The notes under the pieces were generated by a model. That model had not been told where the DNA came from, did no database searches, and saw only the letters and a list, made by a program, of their open reading frames with translations. The position numbers and the translations under genes are program-made. DNA of 37,359 nucleotides, taken from positions 1 through 37,359 of the forward strand of contig CBDTXZ010000005.1 of assembly GCA_965364515.1 (NCBI GenBank), given 5' to 3'. Position 1 is the stretch's first letter. Every line of letters begins with the position of its first letter. Below, piece after piece: positions 24,710 through 32,933 of the stretch. Origin of the DNA: JAHEDH01 sp965364515 (lineage in GTDB: Bacteria; Actinomycetota; Acidimicrobiia; Spongiisociales; ZC4RG35).

Positions 24710-25210
24710 TTGTCTGACAGAATGATCAGCATCCGACGTCTCATCGCTTCCATACTCGCAGGGGGACTGCTCATCCTGGTGTCCGCCGCTCAGGCGAGCG
24801 CCCAGGCTCCTCCGGCGTTGGAGCGCGCCCTGCAGGGAGTGGGGCTCGGTCTCGACGCCGCCGCCGAGGTGCTCGGCGACGGCGACGTCCTGGAGGTCGA
24901 TCAGGCCCTGCTCGACGCATTTGGCGCCTACGGAGCGTGGTATGACCGACACTTCGCCCCGGACTCGAAGCGTCAAGGACTGGGACAGGGGCCCGTGCAA
25001 GCAGCGCGAGTTCAGCAAGCCCTCGCCAATGACGATCTCCCGAGCGAACTCGACAAGGTGAACGGCAGCAAGCTCGGCGAGCTCGCCGGCGTCTACGAGC
25101 AACTCAAGGGCAAGTCCGACGTTGCCAAGGCGGCCAAGGAGAACAAGGCCAAGGAGAACAAGGGCCGCTCGGACGACGCCAAGGACAACGCTCCGGGCCA
25201 GCAGCCCTGA
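24710..25210 (+). CDS. Exported protein with Lys-rich C-terminal tail, function unknown
   Basis: 166 residues. Cleavable signal peptide (LIASILAGGLLILVSAAQASA) with a probable cut after AQASA. The mature part is a short helical domain, then a low-complexity basic tail (AKAAKENKAKENKGRSDD). No family is recognised. TTG at 24710 is preferred because GAGG (24699-24702) lies 7 nt before it; ATG at 24722 is the alternative. The pairing with the upstream lipoprotein suggests a two-gene exported unit. Confidence 0.7.
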   Translation: MSDRMISIRRLIASILAGGLLILVSAAQASAQAPPALERALQGVGLGLDAAAEVLGDGDVLEVDQALLDAFGAYGAWYDRHFAPDSKRQGLGQGPVQAARVQQALANDDLPSELDKVNGSKLGELAGVYEQLKGKSDVAKAAKENKAKENKGRSDDAKDNAPGQQP

Positions 25211-25245
25211 CGATCTTCGGTCGGGAGCCCTGGGACCCCGTGTCC

Positions 25246-25251
25246 TAGGAT
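25246..25251 (+). promoter_or_regulatory. -10 element of leaderless ycaQ-like transcript
   Basis: TAGGAT, 6 nt, then ATG 25258; the same hexamer and spacing occur before tldD. Confidence 0.55.
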
Positions 25252-25257
25252 CGCCGG

Positions 25258-26445
25258 ATGCCGATCCGCCGCATGTCGGGTGACGCCGCCCGTCGTCTGA
25301 TTCTCTCGAGTTCGGGCATGGCCGACGGCACACCTCCCGGCGAGCCGGACGTCCGGCATTTCCGGCGAGTCATGCGCCGGCTCGATCTCGTTCAACTCGA
25401 TTCGGTCAACGTCTCGGCCCGCACCCACTACTGGGTGTTCTTCGCACGGCTCGGCGCCTATGACCGTGACCGACTCGACGACTGGCTGTGGCGATCGGGT
25501 GAGCACTTCGAATACTGGGCGCACGAGGCCTCGATCCTGCCGCAGGAGTCCTTTCGTCTCATGGCGCACCGTATGCGGGACGCCGACCCGAAAGGCCGGG
25601 CGGCTTCACTGATGGAGGAGCACCCGGGGTACGTCGAGTCGGTCCTCGACGAGGTCCGCCGGCGCGGTCCGCTCACGGTACGCGACCTGTCCGACCCGGG
25701 GGAGCGGACCGGTCCATGGTGGGGTTACGGCAGGGGGAAGATCGCGCTCGAATGGCACTTCCGGACGGGGGCGGTCAACATCGCCGACCGCCCCAACTTC
25801 CATCGCGTATATGACGTGACCGAGCGTGTGGTCGCAGACCGCCATCGAGGGGATGAGCTGGATCGCGACGACGCCATCGTTGCCCTGTTGGAACGATCGG
25901 CTCTGGCGCTGGGGATCGGGACGCTCGCCGACATCGCCGATTACTACCGCATTCGCATGCCCGATGCCAGGAGACTGTTTCCTCGAGTGCTCGAGGGCGG
26001 TTCCGTCTTCGCTGTGGAGGTTGCCGGCTGGGGAGAGACGGCGTACCGGCACGTGGACGCAACCATCCCCCGGCGCGTCGAAGGCACTGCTCTGCTGTCA
26101 CCATTCGATCCGCTGATCTGGCATCGGGATCGGGCGCTCAGGGTCTTCGGTATGCACTACCGGATCGAGATCTACGTGCCCGAGGAGCAGAGAGTCCACG
26201 GCTACTACGTGCTGCCGTTCCTGATGGACGGCGAGATCGTCGCCAGGGTCGATCTCAAGACGGATCGCAAGGCCGGAGTGCTCCGCGTGCGGGCCGCCCA
26301 CCTCGAACCTGGGCGCAACCGCGATGAGGTCACTCGCCGGCTCGCCACCCATCTGAGGGTCACCGCTCGATGGCTCGAATGCAGATCGATCGAGGTGACC
26401 CGACGCGGCGATCTCGCCGAGGATCTGCGGAGACACGTCGTCTGA
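25258..26445 (+). CDS. Winged-helix DNA glycosylase, YcaQ/AlkX type (HTH_42, DUF1006)
   Basis: 395 residues, full length for the family. HTH_42 proteins unhook interstrand crosslinks and excise bulky N-alkyl purines; E. coli YcaQ (AlkX) and Streptomyces AlkZ are the characterised members. The catalytic segment reads LDLVQLDSVNVSARTHYWVF, with Gln46-Leu-Asp48. This Q-phi-D form is the YcaQ subgroup, unlike the Q-phi-Q of AlkZ linked to self-resistance against azinomycin. EYWAHEASILP and ALLSPFDPLIWHRDR are strong family markers. It is not near an antibiotic cluster, which fits general repair. It is convergent with purD (10-bp gap). Confidence 0.9.
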   Translation: MPIRRMSGDAARRLILSSSGMADGTPPGEPDVRHFRRVMRRLDLVQLDSVNVSARTHYWVFFARLGAYDRDRLDDWLWRSGEHFEYWAHEASILPQESFRLMAHRMRDADPKGRAASLMEEHPGYVESVLDEVRRRGPLTVRDLSDPGERTGPWWGYGRGKIALEWHFRTGAVNIADRPNFHRVYDVTERVVADRHRGDELDRDDAIVALLERSALALGIGTLADIADYYRIRMPDARRLFPRVLEGGSVFAVEVAGWGETAYRHVDATIPRRVEGTALLSPFDPLIWHRDRALRVFGMHYRIEIYVPEEQRVHGYYVLPFLMDGEIVARVDLKTDRKAGVLRVRAAHLEPGRNRDEVTRRLATHLRVTARWLECRSIEVTRRGDLAEDLRRHVV

Positions 26446-26455
26446 TCAGGGCCGG

Positions 26456-27712
26456 TCAATCGATGGCGGCGGTGGCGGCGATGTCGGTGCGGTAGGTCTT
26501 GCCCTTGAACGAGATGACTTCGGTGGCCTCGTACGCAGCGGACCGGGCCGACGCCAGGTCCGTTCCCCGGCCGAGCACGCTCATCACCCGCCCACCCGAG
26601 GTCCGCAGGTGTTTGCCGTCTCGAATCGTGCCGGCGTGAAACACCAGTCCCTCGTGGTCGGCGAGCCCCGTGATGACGTCGCCCTTTCTCGGATCGTCCG
26701 GGTAGCCCCGAGCGGCGAGCACCACGTTGACCACCGAGTCCGGTGACCACGACAACTCCATGCCGGCGAGCCGGCCCGTGGTGGCGGTGTGGAGCACCTC
26801 GAACAGGTCGCTCTCGAGTCGTGCGAGCACCACCTGGGTCTCGGGATCGCCGAACCGGCAGTTGAACTCGATCACCTGGGGCCCGGCTTCTGTCAGGACC
26901 AACCCGGCGTACAGGACTCCGACATACGGCGTGCCGTCGTCACGCATCGTCTTCAGCACGGGGTCGATGACCGTCTGCTGGACCCGGTCCAGGAGCTCGC
27001 TCTGGAGCTCGACCGGCGAGTAGCTGCCCATCCCGCCGGTGTTGGGCCCGGTGTCTCCGTCGCCGAGACGTTTGTAGTCGCGTGCCGGCTCGAAGAGCAG
27101 GCTGTTCACGCCGTCGCAGATGGCGAAGACGCTGAGCTCTGGGCCGGCGGCGTATTCCTCGATCACCACACGGGGGTCGGTGCCGCCGAGCTCCTCGCCG
27201 AGGCACTTCTCCGCCCAGGCGATGGCGTCATCGCGATCGCCGGTCACCAGCACGCCCTTGCCGCCCGCCAGGCCGTCAGCCTTGATCACATAAGGCCCCG
27301 GATGGCTTCGGATGTGGGCTTCGGCATCAGACGTGTGTTCGAAGGTCCACGCTTGAGGGGTCGGCACACCCGACCGCTGCATGATCTCCTTCGCAAACGA
27401 CTTGGAGGATTCGAGTCTCGCCGCCGCTCGGGTCGGACCAAATGCGGGGATGCCGAGTTGGGTGAGGGCATCCACCAGTCCGGCGGCGAGCGGGGCTTCC
27501 GGCCCGACCACGACGAAGTCGATGGCCTGGATACGGGCGAGGGCGGCAACGGCTCCGACGTCGGTCGGCTCCACTCCCTCGATCAAGGGCCCGAGCTCGG
27601 CAAGACCAGGGTTGCCCGGCAAGCTGACGAGCTCGTCGACGTGGTCCGACTCGACGAGTTTCCATCCCAGTGCGTGCTCGCGTGCACCGGAACCGATCAG
27701 CAGGACCTTCAT
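26456..27712 (-). CDS. purD: Phosphoribosylamine-glycine ligase (GAR synthetase)
   Basis: 418 residues. ATP-grasp enzyme making GAR from phosphoribosylamine, glycine and ATP. MKVLLIGSGAREHALGWKL, the VVGPEAPLAAGLVDAL segment, the ATP loop KADGLAGGKGVLV, and NTGGMGSYSP, EFNCRFGDPETQ and VLAARGYP are all characteristic. ATG at 27712 overlaps the purA stop as ATGA, so purD is coupled to and follows purA. Confidence 0.97.
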   Translation of the reverse strand: MKVLLIGSGAREHALGWKLVESDHVDELVSLPGNPGLAELGPLIEGVEPTDVGAVAALARIQAIDFVVVGPEAPLAAGLVDALTQLGIPAFGPTRAAARLESSKSFAKEIMQRSGVPTPQAWTFEHTSDAEAHIRSHPGPYVIKADGLAGGKGVLVTGDRDDAIAWAEKCLGEELGGTDPRVVIEEYAAGPELSVFAICDGVNSLLFEPARDYKRLGDGDTGPNTGGMGSYSPVELQSELLDRVQQTVIDPVLKTMRDDGTPYVGVLYAGLVLTEAGPQVIEFNCRFGDPETQVVLARLESDLFEVLHTATTGRLAGMELSWSPDSVVNVVLAARGYPDDPRKGDVITGLADHEGLVFHAGTIRDGKHLRTSGGRVMSVLGRGTDLASARSAAYEATEVISFKGKTYRTDIAATAAID

Positions 27713-28983
27713 TGGCGATCGATCAGCTGCTGCCGTTCGGGTCCGACGGAAACCCATCCGACCGGCACCCCGACGGCATCTTCTATGAACCGGACGTAGT
27801 CCTGGGCCTCGGTTGGCAGATCATCGAACTCTCGGCATCCCGTGATGTCGACGTTCCATCCGGGAAGCTCCTCGTAGATCGGGGTGCAGTTGTAGAGCAC
27901 CCGCTGCTGGCGGGGGAAGTGGTCGTACTGCTCGCCGAGCGACGTGTATCCGGTTGCCACCTTGATCGTGTCGAACGCGGACAGGATGTCGATCTTGGTC
28001 AGGAACAGCTGCGTGAGGCTGTTCACACGCACGGCATATCGCAGTGCAACGAGGTCGAGCCAGCCGCAGCGGCGGCGGCGCCCGGTGACCACTCCGTACT
28101 CGCCTCCGAGCTCGACCATCGTCTCGCCGATCTCGTCGTTGAGCTCCGTTGGGAATGGCCCGGTCCCGACTCGCGAGATGTAGCCCTTGGCGACTCCGAC
28201 GATCTCGTCGATCATCTTCGGCCCGATCCCCGAACCGACCACTGCGCCGCCGGCGGTCGGGTTCGACGAGGTCACGAACGGATACGTCCCGTGGTCGACA
28301 TCGAGCAGCGTTCCCTGGGCGCCTTCGAAGAGCACGTTCTTGCCGGCCTTGAGGGCGTCCCAGAGCAGGAGCGAGGTGTCGTCCACATAGGGGAGGAGGC
28401 GCTTGGCGTATTCGAGATACTCGTCAGCGATCGTCGAACCGTCCATAGGGAGCTGGTTGTAGACCCGAGTGAGCAGCTTGTTCGTGTCGTTGAGTGCAAC
28501 GTCGACCTTGTCACGGAAGATCTTCGGATCGAACAGGTCCTGGACCCGGATTCCGCGCCGCTGGTACTTGTCGGTGTAGGCGGGGCCGATTCCCTTCTTG
28601 GTCGTGCCGATCTGGTTCCTCCCGAGGAACCGCTCCATCACTGCGTCCAGCTTCTTGTGATACGGCATGATGAGGTGGGCGTTCGAGGAGATGCGCAGGC
28701 GGGAGGTGTCGATACCTCGAGACTCGAGCATGTCGAGCTCGGCGAGAAGCACCTTGGGGTCGATGACCGTGCCCGACGCGATGACGGGCACGGCATGGGG
28801 ATACATCACGCCGCTCGGAGTGAGGGAGAGCGCGAACTTCTGGTCTCCGATGATGATGGTGTGGCCGGCGTTGTTTCCGCCCTGATATCGGACCACGTAG
28901 TCGGCGGACTGGGCGAAGAAGTCGGTGACCCGACCCTTCCCCTCGTCACCCCACTGGGCCCCGAGCACGACTGTCGATGGCAT
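27709..28983 (-). CDS. purA: Adenylosuccinate synthetase
   Basis: 424 residues. GTP-dependent first step from IMP to AMP. P-loop QWGDEGKGR, NNAGHTI, GTTKKGIGPAY, FEGAQGTLLD and TSSNPTAGG are diagnostic. The segment usually GRPRRxGW reads GRRRRCGWLD, a small departure. ATG at 28983 begins MPSTVVLGAQWGDEGKG and has TACTCT 7 nt upstream (leaderless); an in-frame start 13 codons earlier is therefore rejected. It is the first gene of the purA-purD operon. Upstream lie two inverted repeats that may control it. Confidence 0.97.
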   Translation of the reverse strand: MPSTVVLGAQWGDEGKGRVTDFFAQSADYVVRYQGGNNAGHTIIIGDQKFALSLTPSGVMYPHAVPVIASGTVIDPKVLLAELDMLESRGIDTSRLRISSNAHLIMPYHKKLDAVMERFLGRNQIGTTKKGIGPAYTDKYQRRGIRVQDLFDPKIFRDKVDVALNDTNKLLTRVYNQLPMDGSTIADEYLEYAKRLLPYVDDTSLLLWDALKAGKNVLFEGAQGTLLDVDHGTYPFVTSSNPTAGGAVVGSGIGPKMIDEIVGVAKGYISRVGTGPFPTELNDEIGETMVELGGEYGVVTGRRRRCGWLDLVALRYAVRVNSLTQLFLTKIDILSAFDTIKVATGYTSLGEQYDHFPRQQRVLYNCTPIYEELPGWNVDITGCREFDDLPTEAQDYVRFIEDAVGVPVGWVSVGPERQQLIDRQ

Positions 28984-28990
28984 GGGTGCG

Positions 28991-28996
28991 AGAGTA
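28991..28996 (-). promoter_or_regulatory. -10 element of leaderless purA-purD transcript
   Basis: Minus-strand TACTCT, 7 nt, then ATG 28983. Confidence 0.6.
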
Positions 28997-29002
28997 ACGG
29001 TC

Positions 29003-29073
29003 GTCGGGCGAGGCCCCGACATCGTTCTTGTGACGTTTGTGGTCGTATTCCCTGTGTTCCCGTCACAAGAACG
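29003..29073. promoter_or_regulatory. Two nested-free inverted repeats between tldE and purA
   Basis: A perfect 13-bp inverted repeat (CGTTCTTGTGACG at 29023-29035, CGTCACAAGAACG at 29061-29073, spacer 25 nt) begins 4 bp after the tldE stop. Immediately next to it is a 6-bp hairpin (GTCGGG 29003-29008, CCCGAC 29015-29020). The pair fills almost the whole 93-bp gap upstream of the purA -10 element. It could be a tldE terminator, an operator for purA, or both. Confidence 0.6.
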
Positions 29074-29076
29074 GGT

Positions 29077-30405
29077 TCAGCCTGCGGCGCCGCCGGTGAA
29101 TCGCCAGCCTGCCAGGCGCATCGATGGGGTGTGGGCGATGGTCGCCCCGAACTCGGAGTCTGCGAAACGGGCGTCGTTTCCCACACCCAGCACCCGACCC
29201 GGCCCGACCGCGCCGGCGAACGACTGGGTGAACCGGAGATCGGACACCGCTCCGGTCAGCTCCCCGTTCTCGATCAGGAACGTGCCGTTGCGGGTCAGGC
29301 CGGTCGCGATCGTCGTCCTCGGGTCGAGGATCCGGACGTAGTTGAACGTCGAGACATACAGCCCGCGCTCCACGCCGGATATCAGCTCGTCCGGGCTCGA
29401 TTCGCCGGGAGAGACGAACAGGTCGATCGGGAGTGGCCCCATGTTGAAGCCGAAGAACCTGATCGAATGACCAGTACTCTCGCGGCCCGCCTTGGCGGCC
29501 TCCCTCCGGTCGTACACGATGTTGCGGGCCACACCGTCAGTCACCAATGGCAGTCGCCGCTTGGGAGTGCCCTCCGAATCGAACCGCAGCTTCATCGATC
29601 GCTCGTCGAGTCCGTCGTCCACCAGCTCGAACGCCTCGTCGAACTGACGTTCTCCGAGACGGAGAAAAGACTGCCCCTCGTTGACGGCCTTGCCGTTGAA
29701 TCCATACACACCGAGGAACAGCGCCAAGGTGGCAACCGCCTCGGGAGCCAGGACGACCTCGTACTCGTCCGGTTCGATCTGGGTCTGGGTCTGCGAGCGC
29801 TCTGCCCGATCGGCGGCGACGGCTCCGACGGCAGCGGCGTCGAGGTCGTCGAGATTGCGTGACGCGGCGTGACCCGAGCCGGCAGACGCCGATGTCTGAT
29901 GGATGCCGTCGATGACCGACGACGCCACGGAGCCGGAGGCGACATGGCCCGCCGAGTTCGCGTAGACCACGCTCGTCGACCCGGTCGAGCAGTACCCGGC
30001 CGCCGACGTGTCCGGCCCGGCGGCGACGAATTCGGACACCAGCCGTGCTCGATCATCCGGCGAGGCGTGTGCCGTTCGCTCGGGAATCGGCAACGACGGG
30101 GGCACGTCCGTCGGAGGGGTGAGGCCGGGCCAGTCGGGGTTCACCGGAGCGACCCTGGTCGCCTCTGCCGCCCGTTCCACGAAGCTTGCCAACGTGTCTG
30201 GCGTCGCAGTCCCGCTCGATGTCGAGACACGCCCCTCCGACACCAGCGTGATCGAGAGGCTCGTGGTCTCGTCGGCCATGTTCTGATGGATGAACGAGTT
30301 GGCGAATCGGGTCAGGGCGCTCGTGCCGGACGTGACCACCACTTCGCAGTCGAATCCGACGGGTACGAGTTCGAGGACCCTGGTGGCGATGGCTTCCGGG
30401 GTCAT
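29077..30405 (-). CDS. tldE: TldE/PmbA-family metalloprotease subunit
   Basis: 442 residues. Partner of TldD in a heterodimeric protease that degrades small unfolded peptides and, in some bacteria, matures microcin-type peptides or CcdA antitoxin. TldE itself lacks the zinc motif, as seen here. Family segments include RFANSFIHQNMADE, STSSGTATPDTLASFVERA, and a C-terminal barrel with FLIENGELTGAVSDLRFTQSF and SMRLAGWRFTGG. ATG at 30405 overlaps the tldD stop (ATGA), so the two subunits are coupled. A longer in-frame start would lie inside tldD. Confidence 0.92.
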   Translation of the reverse strand: MTPEAIATRVLELVPVGFDCEVVVTSGTSALTRFANSFIHQNMADETTSLSITLVSEGRVSTSSGTATPDTLASFVERAAEATRVAPVNPDWPGLTPPTDVPPSLPIPERTAHASPDDRARLVSEFVAAGPDTSAAGYCSTGSTSVVYANSAGHVASGSVASSVIDGIHQTSASAGSGHAASRNLDDLDAAAVGAVAADRAERSQTQTQIEPDEYEVVLAPEAVATLALFLGVYGFNGKAVNEGQSFLRLGERQFDEAFELVDDGLDERSMKLRFDSEGTPKRRLPLVTDGVARNIVYDRREAAKAGRESTGHSIRFFGFNMGPLPIDLFVSPGESSPDELISGVERGLYVSTFNYVRILDPRTTIATGLTRNGTFLIENGELTGAVSDLRFTQSFAGAVGPGRVLGVGNDARFADSEFGATIAHTPSMRLAGWRFTGGAAG

Positions 30406-31841
30406 CCGCGCACCCCCATCCGAACGCTCGAGAAACGGGCCGGCATCGCGGGATGTCCGGTCCGGCCCACCTGGACGGGTTGGCCCTTCCCGCAATTCGG
30501 GGTACCCCAGAAGACCCGTTCCTTCTCACCGGCAAGCATGTCGAGCGTCCCCCAGAACCGGGGTGTGATCCCCGTGTAGGTGGGGTTCTTGAGCATTCGC
30601 GCCTTGCGGCCGTTCTTGATCTCCCAACCGATCTCGCATCCGAACTGGAAGTTGAGGCGCCGATCGTCGATGGACCACGATCGGTTGGTTGCCATCAGGA
30701 TCCCGTCGTCCGTCGCCGCGATCATGTCTTCGAGCGAAGAGTTCCCGGGAAGCAGACCGACGTTGGTCATGCGCACCATCGGGAGACGGTTGAATCCATC
30801 CGCCCTCACCATTCCACCGGCGGGCACGCCGGCGATGGCAGCAGAATCGCGTCCAGAGAGCACTCCCACCCAGATCCCCTCTTCGACGATGGGGACCGAC
30901 CGGGCCGGCGTTCCCTCGTCGTCGTATCCGAACGAGCCCAGGGCTCCGGGGAGCGTGGCATCGGCGGTGATGTTCATGAGCTCGGATCCGTAGCGGTGGG
31001 AGCCGAGCTCCTCGAGGCGCAGGTGCGACGTTCCCGCAAAGGCGGCTTCCCAACCGAGGATCCGGTCGAGCTCGATGGCGTGTCCCACCGACTCGTGGAT
31101 CTGGAGGGCCAGCTGGGAGCCCTCGAGGATGAGCGGCTTCTCGCACTCCTCCATCTCTGCGGCGGTGAGCAACGCTGCGGCCTCTGCCGCGATCCGTGGC
31201 GCCTCGCCGAGATAGTCCCACTTCCGGATCGCCTCGTACCCGGCCGACTCGTAGTGGACTCGGGACTGAGGGTACGTCCGGACCTGGGTCTCACCGTCAC
31301 CGATCGACATGGCCTGGAGCCCGCCGCCTGAGTGGACGAGGTTCTGATGAATGCGATGCCCTTCTGAGGACACCAGCCACGAGTCGACGTCCCAGAAGCC
31401 GAGTTGACCGGTCGCGATCGAGACTTTCGGTTCGGCGAGCATGATCCGGGTCGACTCCACGAGGAGCCCGGCCTGTTCCTCTGCGGAGACTTCGAAGGGG
31501 TGCTCCTCGGTGGGCGTGCGGTAGTCGTCCTGACGGACCTCGATGTCGGCGAGCCTGAGTGGTGGCCCTGGCACGCGTCTGCTGGCCTTGGCGATCGCCG
31601 CGGCCTCGGCGCCCGAGTGACGTGCGGCCGCCGCCGTCAGTTGGTCCGTGGCATGGAATCCCCATGATGACCCGACGAGGGCCCGGACGCCCACCCCGAT
31701 CGTCTCCGACAGCGAGATCGACTGGACGTCGCCGTTCTGTACCGAGATGTCACGGATCCGGCGACCCATGACGCGGGCATCGGCGTAGGTGGCTCCGGCT
31801 GCGATTGCGCCTTCAACGGCAGCGGTTGCGATGTCGAACAC
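30402..31841 (-). CDS. tldD: TldD-family metalloprotease, catalytic subunit
   Basis: 479 residues. The zinc site HESVGH (His249-Glu250-x3-His254) is the TldD HExxxH motif, and a Cys in GTPNCGKGQP near the C-terminus is the further ligand position. Other family segments are NLVHSGGGLQAMSIG, GGMVRADGFNRLPMVRMTN and NRSWSIDDRRLNFQFG. It forms a protease with TldE. No small peptide gene resembling a RiPP precursor was found beside it. GTG at 31841 is preceded at 6 nt by TAGGAT. Confidence 0.94.
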   Translation of the reverse strand: MFDIATAAVEGAIAAGATYADARVMGRRIRDISVQNGDVQSISLSETIGVGVRALVGSSWGFHATDQLTAAAARHSGAEAAAIAKASRRVPGPPLRLADIEVRQDDYRTPTEEHPFEVSAEEQAGLLVESTRIMLAEPKVSIATGQLGFWDVDSWLVSSEGHRIHQNLVHSGGGLQAMSIGDGETQVRTYPQSRVHYESAGYEAIRKWDYLGEAPRIAAEAAALLTAAEMEECEKPLILEGSQLALQIHESVGHAIELDRILGWEAAFAGTSHLRLEELGSHRYGSELMNITADATLPGALGSFGYDDEGTPARSVPIVEEGIWVGVLSGRDSAAIAGVPAGGMVRADGFNRLPMVRMTNVGLLPGNSSLEDMIAATDDGILMATNRSWSIDDRRLNFQFGCEIGWEIKNGRKARMLKNPTYTGITPRFWGTLDMLAGEKERVFWGTPNCGKGQPVQVGRTGHPAMPARFSSVRMGVRG

Positions 31842-31847
31842 GGAGAG

Positions 31848-31853
31848 ATCCTA
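31848..31853 (-). promoter_or_regulatory. -10 element of leaderless tldD-tldE transcript
   Basis: Minus-strand TAGGAT, 6 nt, then GTG 31841. Confidence 0.55.
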
Positions 31854-31897
31854 AGCGTCGCGCTGTGCGCCTCCGGCCTCCCAGGGCGAGCTTCGCG

Positions 31898-31960
31898 GCG
31901 TATGGCGTATGGCGTATGGCGTGTGGCGTGTTGCGTGTGACGTGTGACGTGTCACGGTTG
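31898..31960 (+). repeat. Tandem 7-bp repeat array between tldD and corA
   Basis: Nine consecutive 7-mers: three GCGTATG, then GCGTGTG, GCGTGTT, GCGTGTG, ACGTGTG, ACGTGTC and a decayed ACGGTTG. The copies drift steadily from one end to the other. The array starts 1 bp beyond the corA stop and lies 45-107 bp upstream of the tldD -10 element. It is the only such array seen in the window. Confidence 0.9.
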
Positions 31961-31961
31961 G

Positions 31962-32933
31962 CTACAGCCAGCCGCTGGCCTTGAACCGGCGATAGAGGTA
32001 CGTGCTGATCGCGACCATGAGCGCAATGGCGAGTGGGTACCCGGGTGTCCAGGTCAACTCGGGCATCGACTCGAAGTTCATTCCCCACACTCCAGCGAGC
32101 AGCGTGGGCACCGCGGCGATCGCCACCCATGCCGAGATCTTGCGCATGTCGTTGTTCTGGCGAACCGTCACCTGGGTGAGGTTGGCGTCGAGGATCGACG
32201 TCAGGAGCTGCCGGAGGGCGCTGATCCGGTCTATCACCCGGGCGAGGAGGTCGTGGGTGTCCCGGAAGTACTCGTGGAGGTCGGGATGGACTCCCACGAA
32301 GCTGCCCTTCGAGAGTCGATCGAGCGGCTCGAGGAGCGGGATCGTGGCCTGGGAGAAGTTGATCACCTGGCGCAGCAGTCGGTAGATGCGTTCGGTCGGG
32401 ACGACGTCGGAGTCGGCGAACACGTCGGCCTCGACCTGTGCGATGTCGAGTTCCAGGCCGTCGAGGACCACGAGGTAGTTGTCGATGACGTGCTCGGTGA
32501 CGGCGTGAAGGACCGAGCCCGGGCCCAGCGCCAGTGTGTCGGCGTCGGCTTCGAGGGAACGTCGAACGTCGACGAGCTGGCTCGACTTGCGGTGTCGTAC
32601 GACGACGGCGAACGAGTCGTTGACGAACAGATGGATCTCGCCGAACTCGATCGTCTCGGTTCGGTCGTCGTAAATGGCCGGCTTCAGCACGACGAAGAGC
32701 GTCTGGTCGTAGCGTTCCAGCTTCGGGCGCTGGTGCGCCTTGACGGCGTCTTCGACGGCGAGCTCGTGCAGGTCGTACTCGTTTCTGACGGACTCGAACT
32801 CGGCGTGATCGGGCTCGTACAGCCCGATCCAAGAGAAGGAGCCCGAGCGCCGATCCAAATCGAGTGCACCGTCGAGCACGAACGGCTCCTTGTCGCGTTC
32901 TCCTGCTCGATAATGGGCTGCGTCGACGATCAT
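31962..32933 (-). CDS. corA: CorA-family magnesium/divalent cation channel
   Basis: 323 residues. Large cytoplasmic N-terminal domain (GLYEPDHAEFESVRNEYDLHELAVEDAVKAHQRPKLE, shown here in part as the family core), a long stalk helix, then two C-terminal membrane helices (about 265-283 and 299-316) joined by the signature GMN at 284-286 in WGMNFES. Forms a pentameric channel for Mg2+ or Co2+ uptake. ATG at 32933 overlaps the stop of the upstream unknown membrane protein (ATGA) and has GGAGA upstream; longer frames run into that gene. The stop abuts the 7-bp repeat array. Confidence 0.94.
   Translation of the reverse strand: MIVDAAHYRAGERDKEPFVLDGALDLDRRSGSFSWIGLYEPDHAEFESVRNEYDLHELAVEDAVKAHQRPKLERYDQTLFVVLKPAIYDDRTETIEFGEIHLFVNDSFAVVVRHRKSSQLVDVRRSLEADADTLALGPGSVLHAVTEHVIDNYLVVLDGLELDIAQVEADVFADSDVVPTERIYRLLRQVINFSQATIPLLEPLDRLSKGSFVGVHPDLHEYFRDTHDLLARVIDRISALRQLLTSILDANLTQVTVRQNNDMRKISAWVAIAAVPTLLAGVWGMNFESMPELTWTPGYPLAIALMVAISTYLYRRFKASGWL

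Noticed and set aside
27670..29862. Plus-strand open frame of 730 codons opposite purA and tldE
   Set aside because: It spans two genes and the intergenic repeats on the real strand and has no recognisable domain.
29077..31841. RiPP or microcin biosynthesis cluster around tldD/tldE
   Set aside because: No precursor-like peptide, cyclase, radical SAM or dedicated exporter gene adjoins the pair.
31813..32832. Minus-strand frame that translates the 7-bp repeats
   Set aside because: It is out of phase with corA, which ends before the array; the repeat is non-coding.
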